A stretch of DNA of 64,000 bases from Paucidesulfovibrio gracilis DSM 16080. GTDB lineage: Bacteria; Desulfobacterota; Desulfovibrionia; Desulfovibrionales; Desulfovibrionaceae. Shown here in pieces: positions 13,413 through 22,977 of this stretch. A program made the position numbers and the translations under genes. Each line of letters begins with the position of its first letter. The first letter of the stretch is position 1. The stretch covers positions 124,001 to 188,000 of the forward strand of contig NZ_FUYC01000001.1 of assembly GCF_900167125.1 (NCBI RefSeq). Direction: 5' to 3'. Below the pieces are notes generated by a model. It saw only the letters and a program-made list of their open reading frames with translations. It ran no database searches and had not been told where the DNA came from.

Positions 13413-14897
13413 TCAGTTTTTTGCCGAAGCCCGTGCTGCCCTTGGTTCCATGGGACCGCGTGGTCCCAGATACGACCCAAGCACGAATGTTGCCGCGGAA
13501 ACCAAGGCCGTGGGAACAATGGCATGAATGCCGCCCATATCCGGCTTAAGCAGCACCAGGGCCACGAAAATGCCCACACCACAGATCACGGAGCATACCG
13601 CGCCAAAGGATGTCCCCCGTTCCCAATACAATCCCAGCACAATGGGACACAGGAACGCCGCCTCCAGACCGCCAAAAGCGAACAGATTGATCCAGACCAG
13701 CAGATCCGGCGGCTCCATGGCCGCCAGAAAAACCAGCAGGCCGACGACCAGCGTCACCAGGAAACTCGCCCGCCGCAACGTGATGACCGGCAGTTTGGAA
13801 GCATCGCCCTTAAGCCGGTATTGGATATACAAATCCTTGATAATGGCCGCGGAAACCAACAGCAGCATGGAGTCCACCGTGGACATGATGGCGGCCAGCG
13901 GCCCGGCAATGAATACCCCGGCCCAAAACGGCGACAGCAGTTCCACGATCAATGTGGGCATGGCCAGATCCCCGGCCGGAAGCTCCGGGAACACGGCTCG
14001 CCCCATGGCTCCGGCCAAATGCGCGCAAAGGATCATAAAACCGATAAGCAGGGTTCCCACGAGCATGGCGTCATGCATGGCCCGTGAATCCCGGTAGCCC
14101 ATGCACCGCTGCGTTGTCTGGGGCAGGCCAAGCACCCCGATGCCCACGAGCACCCAAAATGAAAGGGTAAACGGTTTGGAAACCGCATTGTCCGGTCCTG
14201 TGGGCGTAATCAGCCCGGGATCCATGTCCTTGAGCGCGCCAATGCATTGGCTCACACCGCCGCCTGCCTCAATAACCGCCAAAAGGACCACCACAACGGC
14301 CACCACCATGATCACACCCTGGATGGCATCCGTGAGCACCACGGCCCGAAAGCCGCCCACCGCCGTATACAGCACCACGCTCACCCCGAAAAGCACCAGG
14401 CCCACGGCGTAGGGATACCCGGTCACGGCCTGGAATAGGCGCGCCCCGCCGATGAACTGGGCCAGCATGGCGGCCATGAAGAACACGACCAGCGCCACAG
14501 AACACAGGATGACCACGGTGTCGCTCTGGAATCGGGCGCGCAGATAATCCGTGATGGTCACGGATCGGGTTTTGCGAGCCACAATAGCGAACCGTTTCCC
14601 CAGCACGCCCAGCGTGAGAAAGGCCGTGGGAACCTGAATCATGGCGAGCAACACCCAGCTCAGACCGAAACGGTACGCCACGCCCGGGCCGCCCACAAAA
14701 CTGCTGGCGCTCGTGTAGCTGGCAATGATGGTCATGGCGAGCACAAATCCGCCCATGGATCGGCCGCCAAGAAAATATTCTTCGAGAAATCCTTGGGAAG
14801 AACCGTCGGAAGCCCGTCTCCGGCCCCAGAGGGCAATACCAAAGGACAACAGTAAATAGACGATGACCGGAAGAATGATCTCCATGGATCCGCTCAT
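13413..14897 (-). CDS. panF: Sodium/pantothenate symporter PanF
   Basis: A 494-residue sodium:solute symporter with about 13 membrane segments. The region NEYFLG-like EEYFLGGRSMGGFVLAM, then SYTSASSFVGGPGVAY and LSWVLLAMIQVPTAF, matches E. coli PanF closely from memory. It imports pantothenate, the vitamin precursor of coenzyme A, with Na+. The gene upstream encodes a DUF997 (YhdT-type) protein that overlaps by four bases, the same pairing as yhdT-panF in enterobacteria, which strengthens the call. The reading frame ends in a Lys/Ala-rich tail and a terminator follows. Confidence 0.9.
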   Translation of the reverse strand: MSGSMEIILPVIVYLLLSFGIALWGRRRASDGSSQGFLEEYFLGGRSMGGFVLAMTIIASYTSASSFVGGPGVAYRFGLSWVLLAMIQVPTAFLTLGVLGKRFAIVARKTRSVTITDYLRARFQSDTVVILCSVALVVFFMAAMLAQFIGGARLFQAVTGYPYAVGLVLFGVSVVLYTAVGGFRAVVLTDAIQGVIMVVAVVVVLLAVIEAGGGVSQCIGALKDMDPGLITPTGPDNAVSKPFTLSFWVLVGIGVLGLPQTTQRCMGYRDSRAMHDAMLVGTLLIGFMILCAHLAGAMGRAVFPELPAGDLAMPTLIVELLSPFWAGVFIAGPLAAIMSTVDSMLLLVSAAIIKDLYIQYRLKGDASKLPVITLRRASFLVTLVVGLLVFLAAMEPPDLLVWINLFAFGGLEAAFLCPIVLGLYWERGTSFGAVCSVICGVGIFVALVLLKPDMGGIHAIVPTALVSAATFVLGSYLGPRGPMEPRAARASAKN

Positions 14898-15271
14898 TTT
14901 TCCGCCTTCCCATGCTGTTGGGCAGGTGAAGGCGCAGCAGCCCTGGATTGCACACTGCAGGGTCCAGGGTTTACGGTCCCGGATCCCCCGTCAACACCGG
15001 AAGCGGATTCCTCCACAGGGTCGGCATCCAAGGGCATGTCCTTAAAAAACAGCCGCACCAGAACCCAGAGCAGCAGCGTGATCAGCGGATACCCCAAAAG
15101 GCAGCTATAGAAGAACCATGCGGGGAAACCGAAAACATACGTATAGTTGTCCGGGTCGGCGTCGCCCAGGCCATACCCGAAGCCATACCACCAGAGAAAA
15201 TAGATGCCGTATGCGGCCAAGGCGAGCAGCGCCTCGCGGTTGGCCTGTCGAAACCGTTTATCCTTCCACAT
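14894..15271 (-). CDS. DUF997 (YhdT-type) membrane protein
   Basis: A 125-residue protein. The ATG at 15271 has GGTGAG upstream and gives the family's usual N-terminus (RFRQANREALLALAAYGIYFLWWY); the longer open frame has no support. Two membrane helices are visible: AAYGIYFLWWYGFGYG and PAWFFYSCLLGYPLITLLLWVLV. The C-terminal 45 residues are Ser/Pro/Gly-rich and look disordered. It overlaps panF by 4 bp and probably forms an accessory unit with that symporter; its molecular role is unknown. Confidence 0.82.
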   Translation of the reverse strand: MWKDKRFRQANREALLALAAYGIYFLWWYGFGYGLGDADPDNYTYVFGFPAWFFYSCLLGYPLITLLLWVLVRLFFKDMPLDADPVEESASGVDGGSGTVNPGPCSVQSRAAAPSPAQQHGKAEK

Positions 15272-15391
15272 GGTCTCACCTACTCTGTTGCGCGATACAC
15301 AAAAAACCGGCGGGTGGCGGCCGGTCAGACGGCTTCCCGTCCACAGCGCACCCTCCCGCCTGTAATTCATTCATGCATCCGGCGTTGCCTG

Positions 15392-16183
15392 TCAACCAAG
15401 TTCTATGCTGCGCTCGTAGGCCTTGCGGATCGCGTCCATGATATTGCCGCGGATGGCGGTCCGCTCAAAGTGGGCCAGAGCCGCGTTGGTCGTCCCGGCC
15501 GGAGCAATGGACATCTCCTTGAGCAGGCTGATGTGCTGCTCGGACTGTTCCGCCATGATCCCGGCTCCCCGGAACAATTTCTTGACCATACGCGAGGCCG
15601 CGGCCCGCTCGATTCCCAATTCCACGCCGGATTCGATCAGGGTTTCCATCAAATGGAACAACAGCGCCGGTCCTGATCCAATAAGCGCGGTGAACACGTC
15701 AAACAGGTTTTCGGCCACGATGTGCACGTCGCCGGACGGGCTGAAGATACGCTGCACCGCGTCCTTTTGCTCTTGGGTGAGGGTCTTGTCGTCCAGGCAA
15801 ACCGCGGTCACGCCTTCCTTGACCAGCACGGGCGTTATGGGCATGACTCGAATAACCGGGCAGGCGTGTCCGATGCTCTGCTGCAGGCTTTCCAATGTCA
15901 GACCGGCAGCGATGGAAATCATGCACTTGTCGCTGCTAAGCGCCGGAACCATGGCAGGCCAGACTTCGCCGACCTGCTGCGGCTTGACCGCAAGCACCAC
16001 AAAATCCGATTTTTCGGTCAATTCCCGCACATCACCACAAGGGATCAGCCCGGTTCGCGCCGCCAACTCCTCCAGCTTGGAACGGGTGCGGTTCACGCCG
16101 TACAGCGTAATGCCTTCCATCCCGGACAGCGCTTCGATGATGGCCGCCCCCATGTTCCCGGTTCCGATAAATCCGATGTTCAT
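15392..16183 (-). CDS. proC: Pyrroline-5-carboxylate reductase
   Basis: A 263-residue enzyme of the usual family length. It reduces 1-pyrroline-5-carboxylate to L-proline with NAD(P)H in the cytoplasm. Seen: N-terminal Rossmann loop IGFIGTGNMGAAI; VLAVKPQQV; VIRVMPITP (usual form RxMPNTP, here Ile for Asn); and the C-terminal P5CR signature region FTALIGSGPALLFHLMETL through LKEMSIAPAGTTNAALAHFE. It overlaps the end of lpxB by four bases, so the two are probably cotranscribed although functionally unrelated. Confidence 0.93.
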   Translation of the reverse strand: MNIGFIGTGNMGAAIIEALSGMEGITLYGVNRTRSKLEELAARTGLIPCGDVRELTEKSDFVVLAVKPQQVGEVWPAMVPALSSDKCMISIAAGLTLESLQQSIGHACPVIRVMPITPVLVKEGVTAVCLDDKTLTQEQKDAVQRIFSPSGDVHIVAENLFDVFTALIGSGPALLFHLMETLIESGVELGIERAAASRMVKKLFRGAGIMAEQSEQHISLLKEMSIAPAGTTNAALAHFERTAIRGNIMDAIRKAYERSIELG

Positions 16184-17304
16184 AGCAAACCTCCATTTGG
16201 TTCCGCCAGGACGGTTTCCGCCGCGACCCGCATCCCTCCAGCGGGGCCGACCACATGCCGAAGCTTACGCAGAGTGTAGCGCACATCCAGCAGTATCCCC
16301 GGGTTGTTCAGCCAGTTCAGCGCCTGGCTGGAAATATTGGCAGGGTTGGCCCGTTCCTGGAGATATTCCGGAAACAGCTCACGCTGCAAAAGGATGTTGG
16401 TCAGGCTGACGAATTTTGAAAATGCCAGTTTTCGAATCAAATACGCTGCGGGTCGATCTATTTTGTACGCCACAATGGTGGGCGTACCGATCAGTCCGGT
16501 TTCCAGGGTGGCGGTTCCGGACGCGGCAAGCACCATGCTGGACTTGCGAATCATCTGGAAACGTTCTTCCGGTTCCACGATGCGCACCGGTACATCCACG
16601 GTCCAGCACCGTCGCAGAAAATCCCGATCAATTCCGGGTGCCCGGGCTATGGTGAAATTCATCCAGGGCAAACGCGCATGGATACGGGCTGCGGCCTCAG
16701 CAAACGTTGGCAGCAGGAAAGCCACTTCCTTTCGGCGACTTCCCGGCATAATGCCGATCCGGCTGGGGTCGGGGATCATCCGGTCCAACCCGCCCAGCGG
16801 CAGCATGTCAAGCAACGGATGCCCCGCATACAAGGGGCGGCAGCCCCGTTCATGGAAATAATCCTGTTCAAAAGGCAGGGCGCAAAGCACCTTGCCCACG
16901 CATTGGCGCATCACGTCGATGCCCCGTTGCTTCCAGGCCCAAAATTGCGGGGCCATAAAATACAACACCGGAATATCCATGGCATGGGCAGCTTTGGCCA
17001 AAGGCAGGTTGAAGTCGGGACAATCCACCATGACCACCACATCGGGCCGATTCCGCTTCCAGAAATGCGTAATCTCCCGATGCAGACGAAACACTCCGGG
17101 CAATCCGCGCAACACGTCCAGAAACCCATTGAAGCACAGACGGCTCATGGGGAAATGCACATCCGCCCCGGCACCGGCAAGGGCATGGCCCCCCATGCCG
17201 CCGACCCGCAGGACGGGTTCCCGACGAAGCAACTCCCCGGCCAAGGCTCCAGCGTACATGTCGCCGGACGCTTCACTACAGTTGATCCAGATGTTGCGTG
17301 TCAT
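16180..17304 (-). CDS. lpxB: Lipid-A-disaccharide synthase
   Basis: A 374-residue glycosyltransferase (GT19) that joins UDP-2,3-diacylglucosamine to lipid X to form the lipid A disaccharide at the inner membrane. Seen: N-terminal NCSEASGDMYAGAL (family form xxGExSGD, here with Ala), GGMGGHALAGAG, VDCPDFNLPLA, and PSRIGIMPGSRRKEV, which is the LPGSR donor-binding motif. Later ASGTATLETGLIGTPTIVAYK is also diagnostic. Presence of LpxB marks a Gram-negative host with lipid A. The ATG lies after GAGGGGAGATGAC. Confidence 0.93.
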   Translation of the reverse strand: MTRNIWINCSEASGDMYAGALAGELLRREPVLRVGGMGGHALAGAGADVHFPMSRLCFNGFLDVLRGLPGVFRLHREITHFWKRNRPDVVVMVDCPDFNLPLAKAAHAMDIPVLYFMAPQFWAWKQRGIDVMRQCVGKVLCALPFEQDYFHERGCRPLYAGHPLLDMLPLGGLDRMIPDPSRIGIMPGSRRKEVAFLLPTFAEAAARIHARLPWMNFTIARAPGIDRDFLRRCWTVDVPVRIVEPEERFQMIRKSSMVLAASGTATLETGLIGTPTIVAYKIDRPAAYLIRKLAFSKFVSLTNILLQRELFPEYLQERANPANISSQALNWLNNPGILLDVRYTLRKLRHVVGPAGGMRVAAETVLAEPNGGLL

Positions 17305-17492
17305 CTCCCCTCCTCACATTTCACCGCCCCCCCCAAACCGGCCCTGAAGGGTCAAAGCGCGGACGGGTCAACAACACTGGGGAGCGAAGAACGAAACATA
17401 TATTTCAGCTCGAAAAGCGCGTCCGGTACGTAAAGTATGCGTTTTTTGAAAGCAACGACCAAAGCCAACCAGGAAACGGTCCGTAAAAGTGG

Positions 17493-17526
17493 GGTGATGC
17501 CCCCCGGGGTACCGGAGGACATCACC
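17493..17526 (-). terminator. Probable terminator after the MFS carrier gene
   Basis: GGTGATG (17493-17499) pairs with CATCACC (17520-17526); on the - strand a short TTTT follows within five bases. It lies 30 bp after the stop of the MFS gene, so it likely ends the 25603-17556 operon. The remaining gap to lpxB (17305-17492) has no gene. Confidence 0.5.
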
Positions 17527-17555
17527 TTTGAGGGGACTACTACGCAGGGTGCGGT

Positions 17556-18911
17556 CTAAACCCTGGCTTGTCCAACCGAGACGGCGGGTGAGGCCTTGCT
17601 GTTGACGTATTTGGGAGACGTTTCCGGAGCGAGCAGCTGGCAGACAACACCACCGATAACGAGGGTGGCGATGCAGCAGGTGAGGGTCACGGTAACACCG
17701 TACTGCTCAGTGATAACCGGAAGCATCCAAGTGCCCATGCCGGCGCCGATACGGCTCGCGGCAATCGTCAGGCCAACGCCGGAACCCCGAAGTTCGGTGG
17801 GGAAGAGCTCCGGCGGATACAGCCACTCAGCAACAATGGAGATGGCCAGGACCGTGGAGAACGCACCAAGCAGGACCAGAGCGATGGTCGGGGGCATGTC
17901 CTGCCAGATGGTCATGACGGCCAGGATGGCACCCGCGCCGTAGAAAGTGAACATAAGGAAAGCGCGGCGGGAAATCTTATCGGCAATCAGAATACCGATG
18001 AACACGCCGACCAGGGTAAAGCCGTTATAGAGCATGCCCGACGCATGCGAGTTGCCCATGTGCAGACCTTCCACAACCACGGGCAGGAAGATGGAGATGG
18101 CGAAGAACGGCAGCACCTGGCAAAGGAAGAAGGTGCAGGACGTGACCGTATTGCGCCACAGTTCCTTACTGAACAGCCGGGAGAAGGAAGCGGAAGCCAC
18201 TTCTTCTTCATCGGTGGGCAGGGCGTAGTTCTGACCGATGCGCTCGCGCACCAAGGCCAGCGCGTCGGCGGCGCGGTCTTTGGCCAGCAACCAGCGCGGA
18301 GATTCGGGAGTGCCGATGCGGATCACGTAGGTGATCAATGCAAACACGGCCGAGGAGGAGATGATCCAGCGCCAGCCGTTGTCGCCCAGGTCGCCCATGG
18401 AGCCGATCAACAAGCCCAGGAAGTAGGAGATGATATAGCCGAAGGTCCAGGCGGCCATAAGCCAGCTCATCATCTTGGTGCGGATGCGCTCCGGGGTCCA
18501 CTCGCTAAGGAGCGACACACCAACGGTGTAGTCCGCGCCCACGCACATGCCTAGAGCGAAACGAACAATCACAAGGGTCAGCGGATCAGACAGGAAGAAC
18601 TGAATCACCGACAACACCAGCGTGACCAATGCCACTAACTTGTAGGCCGACTTTCTTCCGGTGCGGTCGATGATGACGCCCGTCATCAGACTTCCCAGCA
18701 GGATGCCGAAGAGCGCTCCCGCTCCCACAAGGCCCATCCAGAAACCATCCAGATTCAGGATGTCCGTAGCATATGTCAGCGCAATGCCGACAATGCCCAG
18801 AACATATCCATCACAGATCTGGCCCATAAAGGTGCCAACCGCGATTTTTTTATGAATGGGCGAGAACGGAGCCTCTTCAAAACTGATACAATTTTTCGCC
18901 TTTGACGCCAT
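17556..18911 (-). CDS. MFS transporter, sugar-porter/metabolite:H+ symporter type
   Basis: A 451-residue carrier with 12 predicted membrane helices. The ATG at 18911 has GGGGAGG upstream; the longer frame (to 18953) lacks such a signal. Seen: GVIIDRTGRKSAYK between TM2 and TM3, ALGMCVGADYTVGVSLLSEW in TM4, GTPESPRWLLAKDRA after TM6, and PPELFPTELRGSGVG in the second half, the classic SLC22/aromatic-acid-type motifs. Last gene of the catabolic operon. It may import the amino compound degraded by its neighbours or export a product; a BCCT carrier is divergently encoded. Confidence 0.86.
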   Translation of the reverse strand: MASKAKNCISFEEAPFSPIHKKIAVGTFMGQICDGYVLGIVGIALTYATDILNLDGFWMGLVGAGALFGILLGSLMTGVIIDRTGRKSAYKLVALVTLVLSVIQFFLSDPLTLVIVRFALGMCVGADYTVGVSLLSEWTPERIRTKMMSWLMAAWTFGYIISYFLGLLIGSMGDLGDNGWRWIISSSAVFALITYVIRIGTPESPRWLLAKDRAADALALVRERIGQNYALPTDEEEVASASFSRLFSKELWRNTVTSCTFFLCQVLPFFAISIFLPVVVEGLHMGNSHASGMLYNGFTLVGVFIGILIADKISRRAFLMFTFYGAGAILAVMTIWQDMPPTIALVLLGAFSTVLAISIVAEWLYPPELFPTELRGSGVGLTIAASRIGAGMGTWMLPVITEQYGVTVTLTCCIATLVIGGVVCQLLAPETSPKYVNSKASPAVSVGQARV

Positions 18912-18976
18912 CACTACCTCCCCTTTCGGGCAATCGTTTCCCTCTAAAAGCAACTGTATTTCAAGGCAATAGACAA

Positions 18977-19354
18977 CTATTCCTTATAGGCGATCGCATC
19001 CATCTCCAGCAGGCAGCCGTGGGCAAGCTCCTTGGCGGCAAGGCACAAACGTGCCGGACGATGATCACCCATAAACTCGGCATAGACTTCGTTGAACCCT
19101 TCGAAGTCGTCCATGGTGTCCAGGTAGACGTGAGTTTTGGCAATGTTGGAGACATCCAGACCGGCGGAATCCAGAACAGCCTTCAAATTGTACAACGTCT
19201 GGAAGGCCTGTTCCTTGATGGTGATACCGACAACCTTGCCGGAAACGGGGTGGAACGGAACCTGACCGCAAACGTAATACGTGTTGCCGGCTTTGACGCA
19301 ATGACTATACGGGCCAACGGGTTCAGCGGATTGCTTGGAGTTGAAAAATTCCAT
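18977..19354 (-). CDS. RidA/YjgF/YER057c family imine deaminase
   Basis: A 125-residue protein; AAAGGAG lies 7 bp before the ATG at 19354. The family hydrolyses reactive enamines/imines released by amino-acid-oxidising enzymes. Seen: EPVGPYSHCVKAGNTYYVCGQVP and the C-terminal region HRPARLCLAAKELAHGCLLEMDAIAY, which contains the usual carboxylate-binding Arg and the ExxAIAY end. Located right after a DAO-type oxidase gene, whose imine product it would clear to a 2-oxoacid and ammonia. A paralog of canonical RidA cannot be ruled out. Confidence 0.9.
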   Translation of the reverse strand: MEFFNSKQSAEPVGPYSHCVKAGNTYYVCGQVPFHPVSGKVVGITIKEQAFQTLYNLKAVLDSAGLDVSNIAKTHVYLDTMDDFEGFNEVYAEFMGDHRPARLCLAAKELAHGCLLEMDAIAYKE

Positions 19355-19386
19355 TGTCGTCTCCTTTGGGTGTAAGGCTCCTTGGG

Positions 19387-19416
19387 AAGAGTGCCGGGGG
19401 CAAGTCCGGCACCCTT
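19387..19416 (-). other. Intercistronic stem-loop between oxidase and RidA genes
   Basis: GTGCCGG (19391-19397) and CCGGCAC (19406-19412) form a perfect 7-bp stem, extended by AAG/CTT after one mismatch. No proper T-tract follows, so it may adjust relative expression or mRNA stability rather than end transcription. Confidence 0.45.
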
Positions 19417-19448
19417 CCGTTTGGCAGGAGTCAGCTAGGGGTGAGGGG

Positions 19449-20774
19449 TTAAATTTCCGTCTTGGCGTTGAACTCTTCCCACATGAGGCGAAGCTCGGCA
19501 CCCATGGTCAGGAACGGCTCGGGCGGCAGCTTGTTGGGCGTGGCGATCTTCTTCAGGAACTCAAGATTCTCGCTCTGGATGCCGCTGACCCATTCGGCCA
19601 GGTAGTAGCCCATGAGGCTGGTCTTGGCGACGCCCGCGCCCTCGCCACAGGCCGAAGCAAACACCGTGGGGAACTTCTGCATCATCAGGGGGCGGTTGTT
19701 CATGGTCATGTTGATCATGCCGCCGTAGATGAACTCAAAGTTCACGTGCTTCAATTCGGGGTAGCGATTTTCATACGCCTTGCGCAGCTTGGGAATGGAG
19801 CGCTTGATCCGCTGATGCGAGGTCGTCAGATCCGTGGCAAAAGAGAAGCCGTTACGGACGAAGATACGGTTGTCGCGAGTGAAGCGAACCGTGGTTCCAG
19901 CCGGGTGACCGGCCGTAGCACCCCAGGGCTTGACGCCTTCCATGTGCTTCATTTCCTCATCCGTGAACTGGCGGGTGAACGCGCCGTAGGAAAGCACGGG
20001 GCAGAACACGTTCTTGACAATGCCGAATTCCTGAATGAAGGGACCGCCCGTCACGATGACGATCTTGGCCTTCACCTTTTTGCCGTTGCGAAGCACGATG
20101 CCCGAAGGGGCATTCTCTTCAATGCGCATGACCGGGCATTCTTCAAACACGTCCACGTTGTCGGGCATGACGCTGAACAGCGCGCGCAGGACTTCGGCCG
20201 GGTTGATGAGCACAGTGCCTTCGGTGTACAGTGCCTTCTTGTAATACCGTGTTCCGGTACGACGATACAGGTCTTCACCTTCCACCACTTCGTAAGAAAC
20301 GCCCATCTTTTCGAGATCCGAGATTTCATGCTCCATGAGCTTGAAGCTCTTGGTCTCGGCGCAGGCCAGGTACTTACCGCAGTGGTCCCAGTCGATCTCT
20401 TCGATACCCTTATCTTTGATGGTCTGCTCCATCCAATTGATAATAAAGGTGTTCAGTTCGAAGTACTTCTGGTTTTCCTCAAAGGAGGATCCGCCCTGGT
20501 CACCAAAGTCGTGAGGCACGTCGATGATGAATCCGGCATTTTTGCCGCTGTCGTTGTCACCGATGCGAATGGCCTCAAACACGCCGATCTTCGCATCCGG
20601 ATGCAGCTCGGCCAAGTGGCGGGCGGCTCCCTGACCGCCGTAACCGGCACCGACAACGATGTAGTCGTACTCGTCGCGGATTTCAGCATGGTCCTTAAAA
20701 GCGTGGTGCTTGTAAGGCGATAGCTCGATCCAGCTCTGGCCCGTAGTCGTGGGGTACAATTTAACGTCTTGCAT
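19449..20774 (-). CDS. FAD-dependent amine/amino-acid oxidoreductase (DAO family)
   Basis: A 441-residue flavoprotein of the D-amino-acid oxidase/glycine oxidase/PuuB superfamily. The N-terminal dinucleotide loop is YIVVGAGYGGQGAARHLAE; the FAD-contacting NDSGKNAGFI follows, and the C-terminal part has VFASACGEGAGVAKTSLMGY, the second flavin motif. About 35 residues precede the Rossmann fold (YKHHAFKDHAEIRDEYDY), as in gamma-glutamylputrescine oxidoreductase relatives. Its substrate is probably an amine or N-substituted amino acid. In an anaerobe the electrons would not go to oxygen; the acceptor is unknown. RidA follows and an acyl-CoA synthetase precedes. Confidence 0.85.
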   Translation of the reverse strand: MQDVKLYPTTTGQSWIELSPYKHHAFKDHAEIRDEYDYIVVGAGYGGQGAARHLAELHPDAKIGVFEAIRIGDNDSGKNAGFIIDVPHDFGDQGGSSFEENQKYFELNTFIINWMEQTIKDKGIEEIDWDHCGKYLACAETKSFKLMEHEISDLEKMGVSYEVVEGEDLYRRTGTRYYKKALYTEGTVLINPAEVLRALFSVMPDNVDVFEECPVMRIEENAPSGIVLRNGKKVKAKIVIVTGGPFIQEFGIVKNVFCPVLSYGAFTRQFTDEEMKHMEGVKPWGATAGHPAGTTVRFTRDNRIFVRNGFSFATDLTTSHQRIKRSIPKLRKAYENRYPELKHVNFEFIYGGMINMTMNNRPLMMQKFPTVFASACGEGAGVAKTSLMGYYLAEWVSGIQSENLEFLKKIATPNKLPPEPFLTMGAELRLMWEEFNAKTEI

Positions 20775-20811
20775 GGTTTGACCCTTCTGTTGAAATGTTC
20801 AAACAGCGCAC

Positions 20812-22959
20812 TCAGTTGTGCAATATGATTCTCGCATCCGCGATGGACAATCCCTTCTCCTGCGCAAACACAGGGTTGAGATCGACCTCCGCGATATCCT
20901 GCAGTTCAGTGACGAGCTGGGAGATGATGCACGCGGCTTCCGCCAGTGCTTCCAAATCGCAGGGCTTGGTTCCTCGAGCGCCCTGGAGCATCTTCAACCC
21001 GTTGATTTCACGGATCATGCTGCGGCAGGAAGGCATGTTCACCGGAGCGACCCGGAACGAAACGTCCTTCAAGATTTCCACGAAGATACCGCCCAGGCCG
21101 AACATGACCGTGGGACCGAACGTGCTGTCGTAGCTTGAACCAATGATGCACTCCACGCCGGCCGGGAGCATGGCCGTCATCATCACGCCGAAGATGTCTG
21201 CGTCGGAGTTGTAGGTGAGACCGTTTTTGACCAACCGCTCGTAGGCCTCACGCGCCTTTTCCGGGGAATCAATGCTCAGGGCCACGCCCCCGGCATCGGT
21301 TTTGTGCAGAATGTCGGGCGACACGATCTTCATGACCACCTTGCCGCCGATCTTGTTGTAGAACTCCGCAGCCTCATCCGCGCTGGTGGCCAGATAGTCC
21401 TGTGTGAGGTCCAGACCATAGCTGCGCAGAATGTCGCGGGCCTCGGTTTCCACCAGATTGGAGCGACCAGATTCCCTGACCGACGCGATGATCGCGGCAG
21501 CCTTTTCCTTCCGGTCGGCGGGCATTTCCGGCAATTCGCCGTCGGCCTCTTCCGCCAGCGCCTTTTTCACGTCGCTGTACTGGGTGATCAACCCCATGGT
21601 GCGGATGGCAGCATCCACCTCGCCGAAGACGGGCACACCGTTTTCGCTGATGTATTCCAGGCACTCGGGGTGCTGCGGCTGGTAGATGGACTGCATGACC
21701 ACGGGCTTGTCGGCAGCCGCGATTTTTTCGGTCATGCTCTTGGCCACGTCCATTTCCAGGACGCGGAATTCCTCGGACAAATCGGCGTACCCGCCGTAGA
21801 GACCGACAATGACCACGCCATCCACATCCGGATCCTTCAACAGGATATCCAGGCAGCGGTCAAAGACCCACATGTCGGCTTCGGGCGTACCAGCCAGGTC
21901 CACGGGGTTTTTGATGGGGCAGTGCGGCATAAGCACTTCGCGCAGTTTTTCCTGCGTGGCATCGGAGAGCACCGGGGCTTCCAGGTCGAACTTCTCGGCA
22001 AAGTCCGTGGCCATAACGCCGTGACCGCCGCCATCGGTAAGGATGGCGATGCGCTTGCCCTTGGCGGGCTTGCACTTGGAGAAGGCCTCGGCAGCGTCCA
22101 GCAGCTGACCAGGGCTGTCCACGCGGATAACGCCGGCCTGCTTCAGCGCGGCATCAAAGACCTTTTCACTGCCGGCCAGGGAACCGGTATGCGAAGCAGC
22201 GGCACGGGCACCAGCGGCGCTACGGCCGATCTTGATGGCGGCGATGGGAACGCGGGCCGCGGTTTTCTGAGCGGCCTGGATGAATTTGCGTCCGTCTTCC
22301 TCGCTTTCCACGCGAAGCCCTTCCATATAAAGAAGCAGGACTTTGGTATTGTCGTCGGACTCAATGTATTCCACAAAATCATGGAATCGCATGTCCATCT
22401 GGTTGCCGATGGTGGCCCAGCAGCTGTACCCCAGATTCCTGGATTTGGCGTTGAAGTTGATGTCGATGCCGAAGTTGCCGCTCTGCAGAACCAAGCTCAT
22501 GGGACCGGGGGCCAGATCAATGATGCTCGCGTTCATGCTCTTGGCCGAACTGTATGTACCCATGCAGTTCGGACCCTGCACGCGCATATTGCCCTTGCGC
22601 GCGATTTCGAGCATCTGGCGCTCCAGTTCCTTGCCCTCGGGACCGGTTTCACCGAATCCGGTGGACACGACGATGGCGGCTTTGACGCCCTTTTCCACGC
22701 ACTGCTCCATGACGGGCAGGATGAACTTGGGCGCGATGGCGATGATGGCCAGATCGACCTCACCGGGAACGGAAAGGATGTCCGGGTAGGTGGGGTGTCC
22801 GAAAATTTCGCCCCCGGAACGGGAGATAAGATGAATATCCCCTTCGAATCCGTTTTCGATCAGGCTTTTGGCTGTCCAGTACCCGTACTTCTTCGAGTTG
22901 GAAGAAGCGCCGATCAGGGCAACGCTTTTGGGTTGAAACAGGGGAACCAGATCACTCAT
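20812..22959 (-). CDS. ADP-forming acyl-CoA (acetate-CoA) ligase, fused alpha-beta
   Basis: A 715-residue enzyme that makes ATP from ADP and phosphate while releasing a free acid from acyl-CoA. ATG at 22959 chosen for AAGGAG upstream. Domains: N-terminal CoA-binding Rossmann fold (KSVALIGASSNSKKYG), a succinyl-CoA-synthetase-like flavodoxin domain with the phosphohistidine loop region (ILTDGGGHGVMATD), then the C-terminal ATP-grasp domain (KIVSPDILHKTDAGGV, VMFGLGGIFVE). It is downstream of a 2-oxoacid:ferredoxin oxidoreductase, giving substrate-level ATP from the acyl-CoA product, a standard peptide/amino-acid fermentation step in anaerobes. Acyl chain specificity unknown. Confidence 0.9.
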   Translation of the reverse strand: MSDLVPLFQPKSVALIGASSNSKKYGYWTAKSLIENGFEGDIHLISRSGGEIFGHPTYPDILSVPGEVDLAIIAIAPKFILPVMEQCVEKGVKAAIVVSTGFGETGPEGKELERQMLEIARKGNMRVQGPNCMGTYSSAKSMNASIIDLAPGPMSLVLQSGNFGIDINFNAKSRNLGYSCWATIGNQMDMRFHDFVEYIESDDNTKVLLLYMEGLRVESEEDGRKFIQAAQKTAARVPIAAIKIGRSAAGARAAASHTGSLAGSEKVFDAALKQAGVIRVDSPGQLLDAAEAFSKCKPAKGKRIAILTDGGGHGVMATDFAEKFDLEAPVLSDATQEKLREVLMPHCPIKNPVDLAGTPEADMWVFDRCLDILLKDPDVDGVVIVGLYGGYADLSEEFRVLEMDVAKSMTEKIAAADKPVVMQSIYQPQHPECLEYISENGVPVFGEVDAAIRTMGLITQYSDVKKALAEEADGELPEMPADRKEKAAAIIASVRESGRSNLVETEARDILRSYGLDLTQDYLATSADEAAEFYNKIGGKVVMKIVSPDILHKTDAGGVALSIDSPEKAREAYERLVKNGLTYNSDADIFGVMMTAMLPAGVECIIGSSYDSTFGPTVMFGLGGIFVEILKDVSFRVAPVNMPSCRSMIREINGLKMLQGARGTKPCDLEALAEAACIISQLVTELQDIAEVDLNPVFAQEKGLSIADARIILHN

Positions 22960-22977
22960 GGAGAAACTCCTTATTGG

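Noticed and set aside
13105-13527. 140-residue open frame upstream of the ferrosome-like operon
   Set aside because: Covers the panF terminator, promoter and Fur-like site and has no start signal.
16180-17304. Mutation of LpxB motif 'GExSGD' reading EASGD as a sign of inactivity
   Set aside because: The sequence SEASGD is a common form of this motif and the other LpxB signatures are intact.
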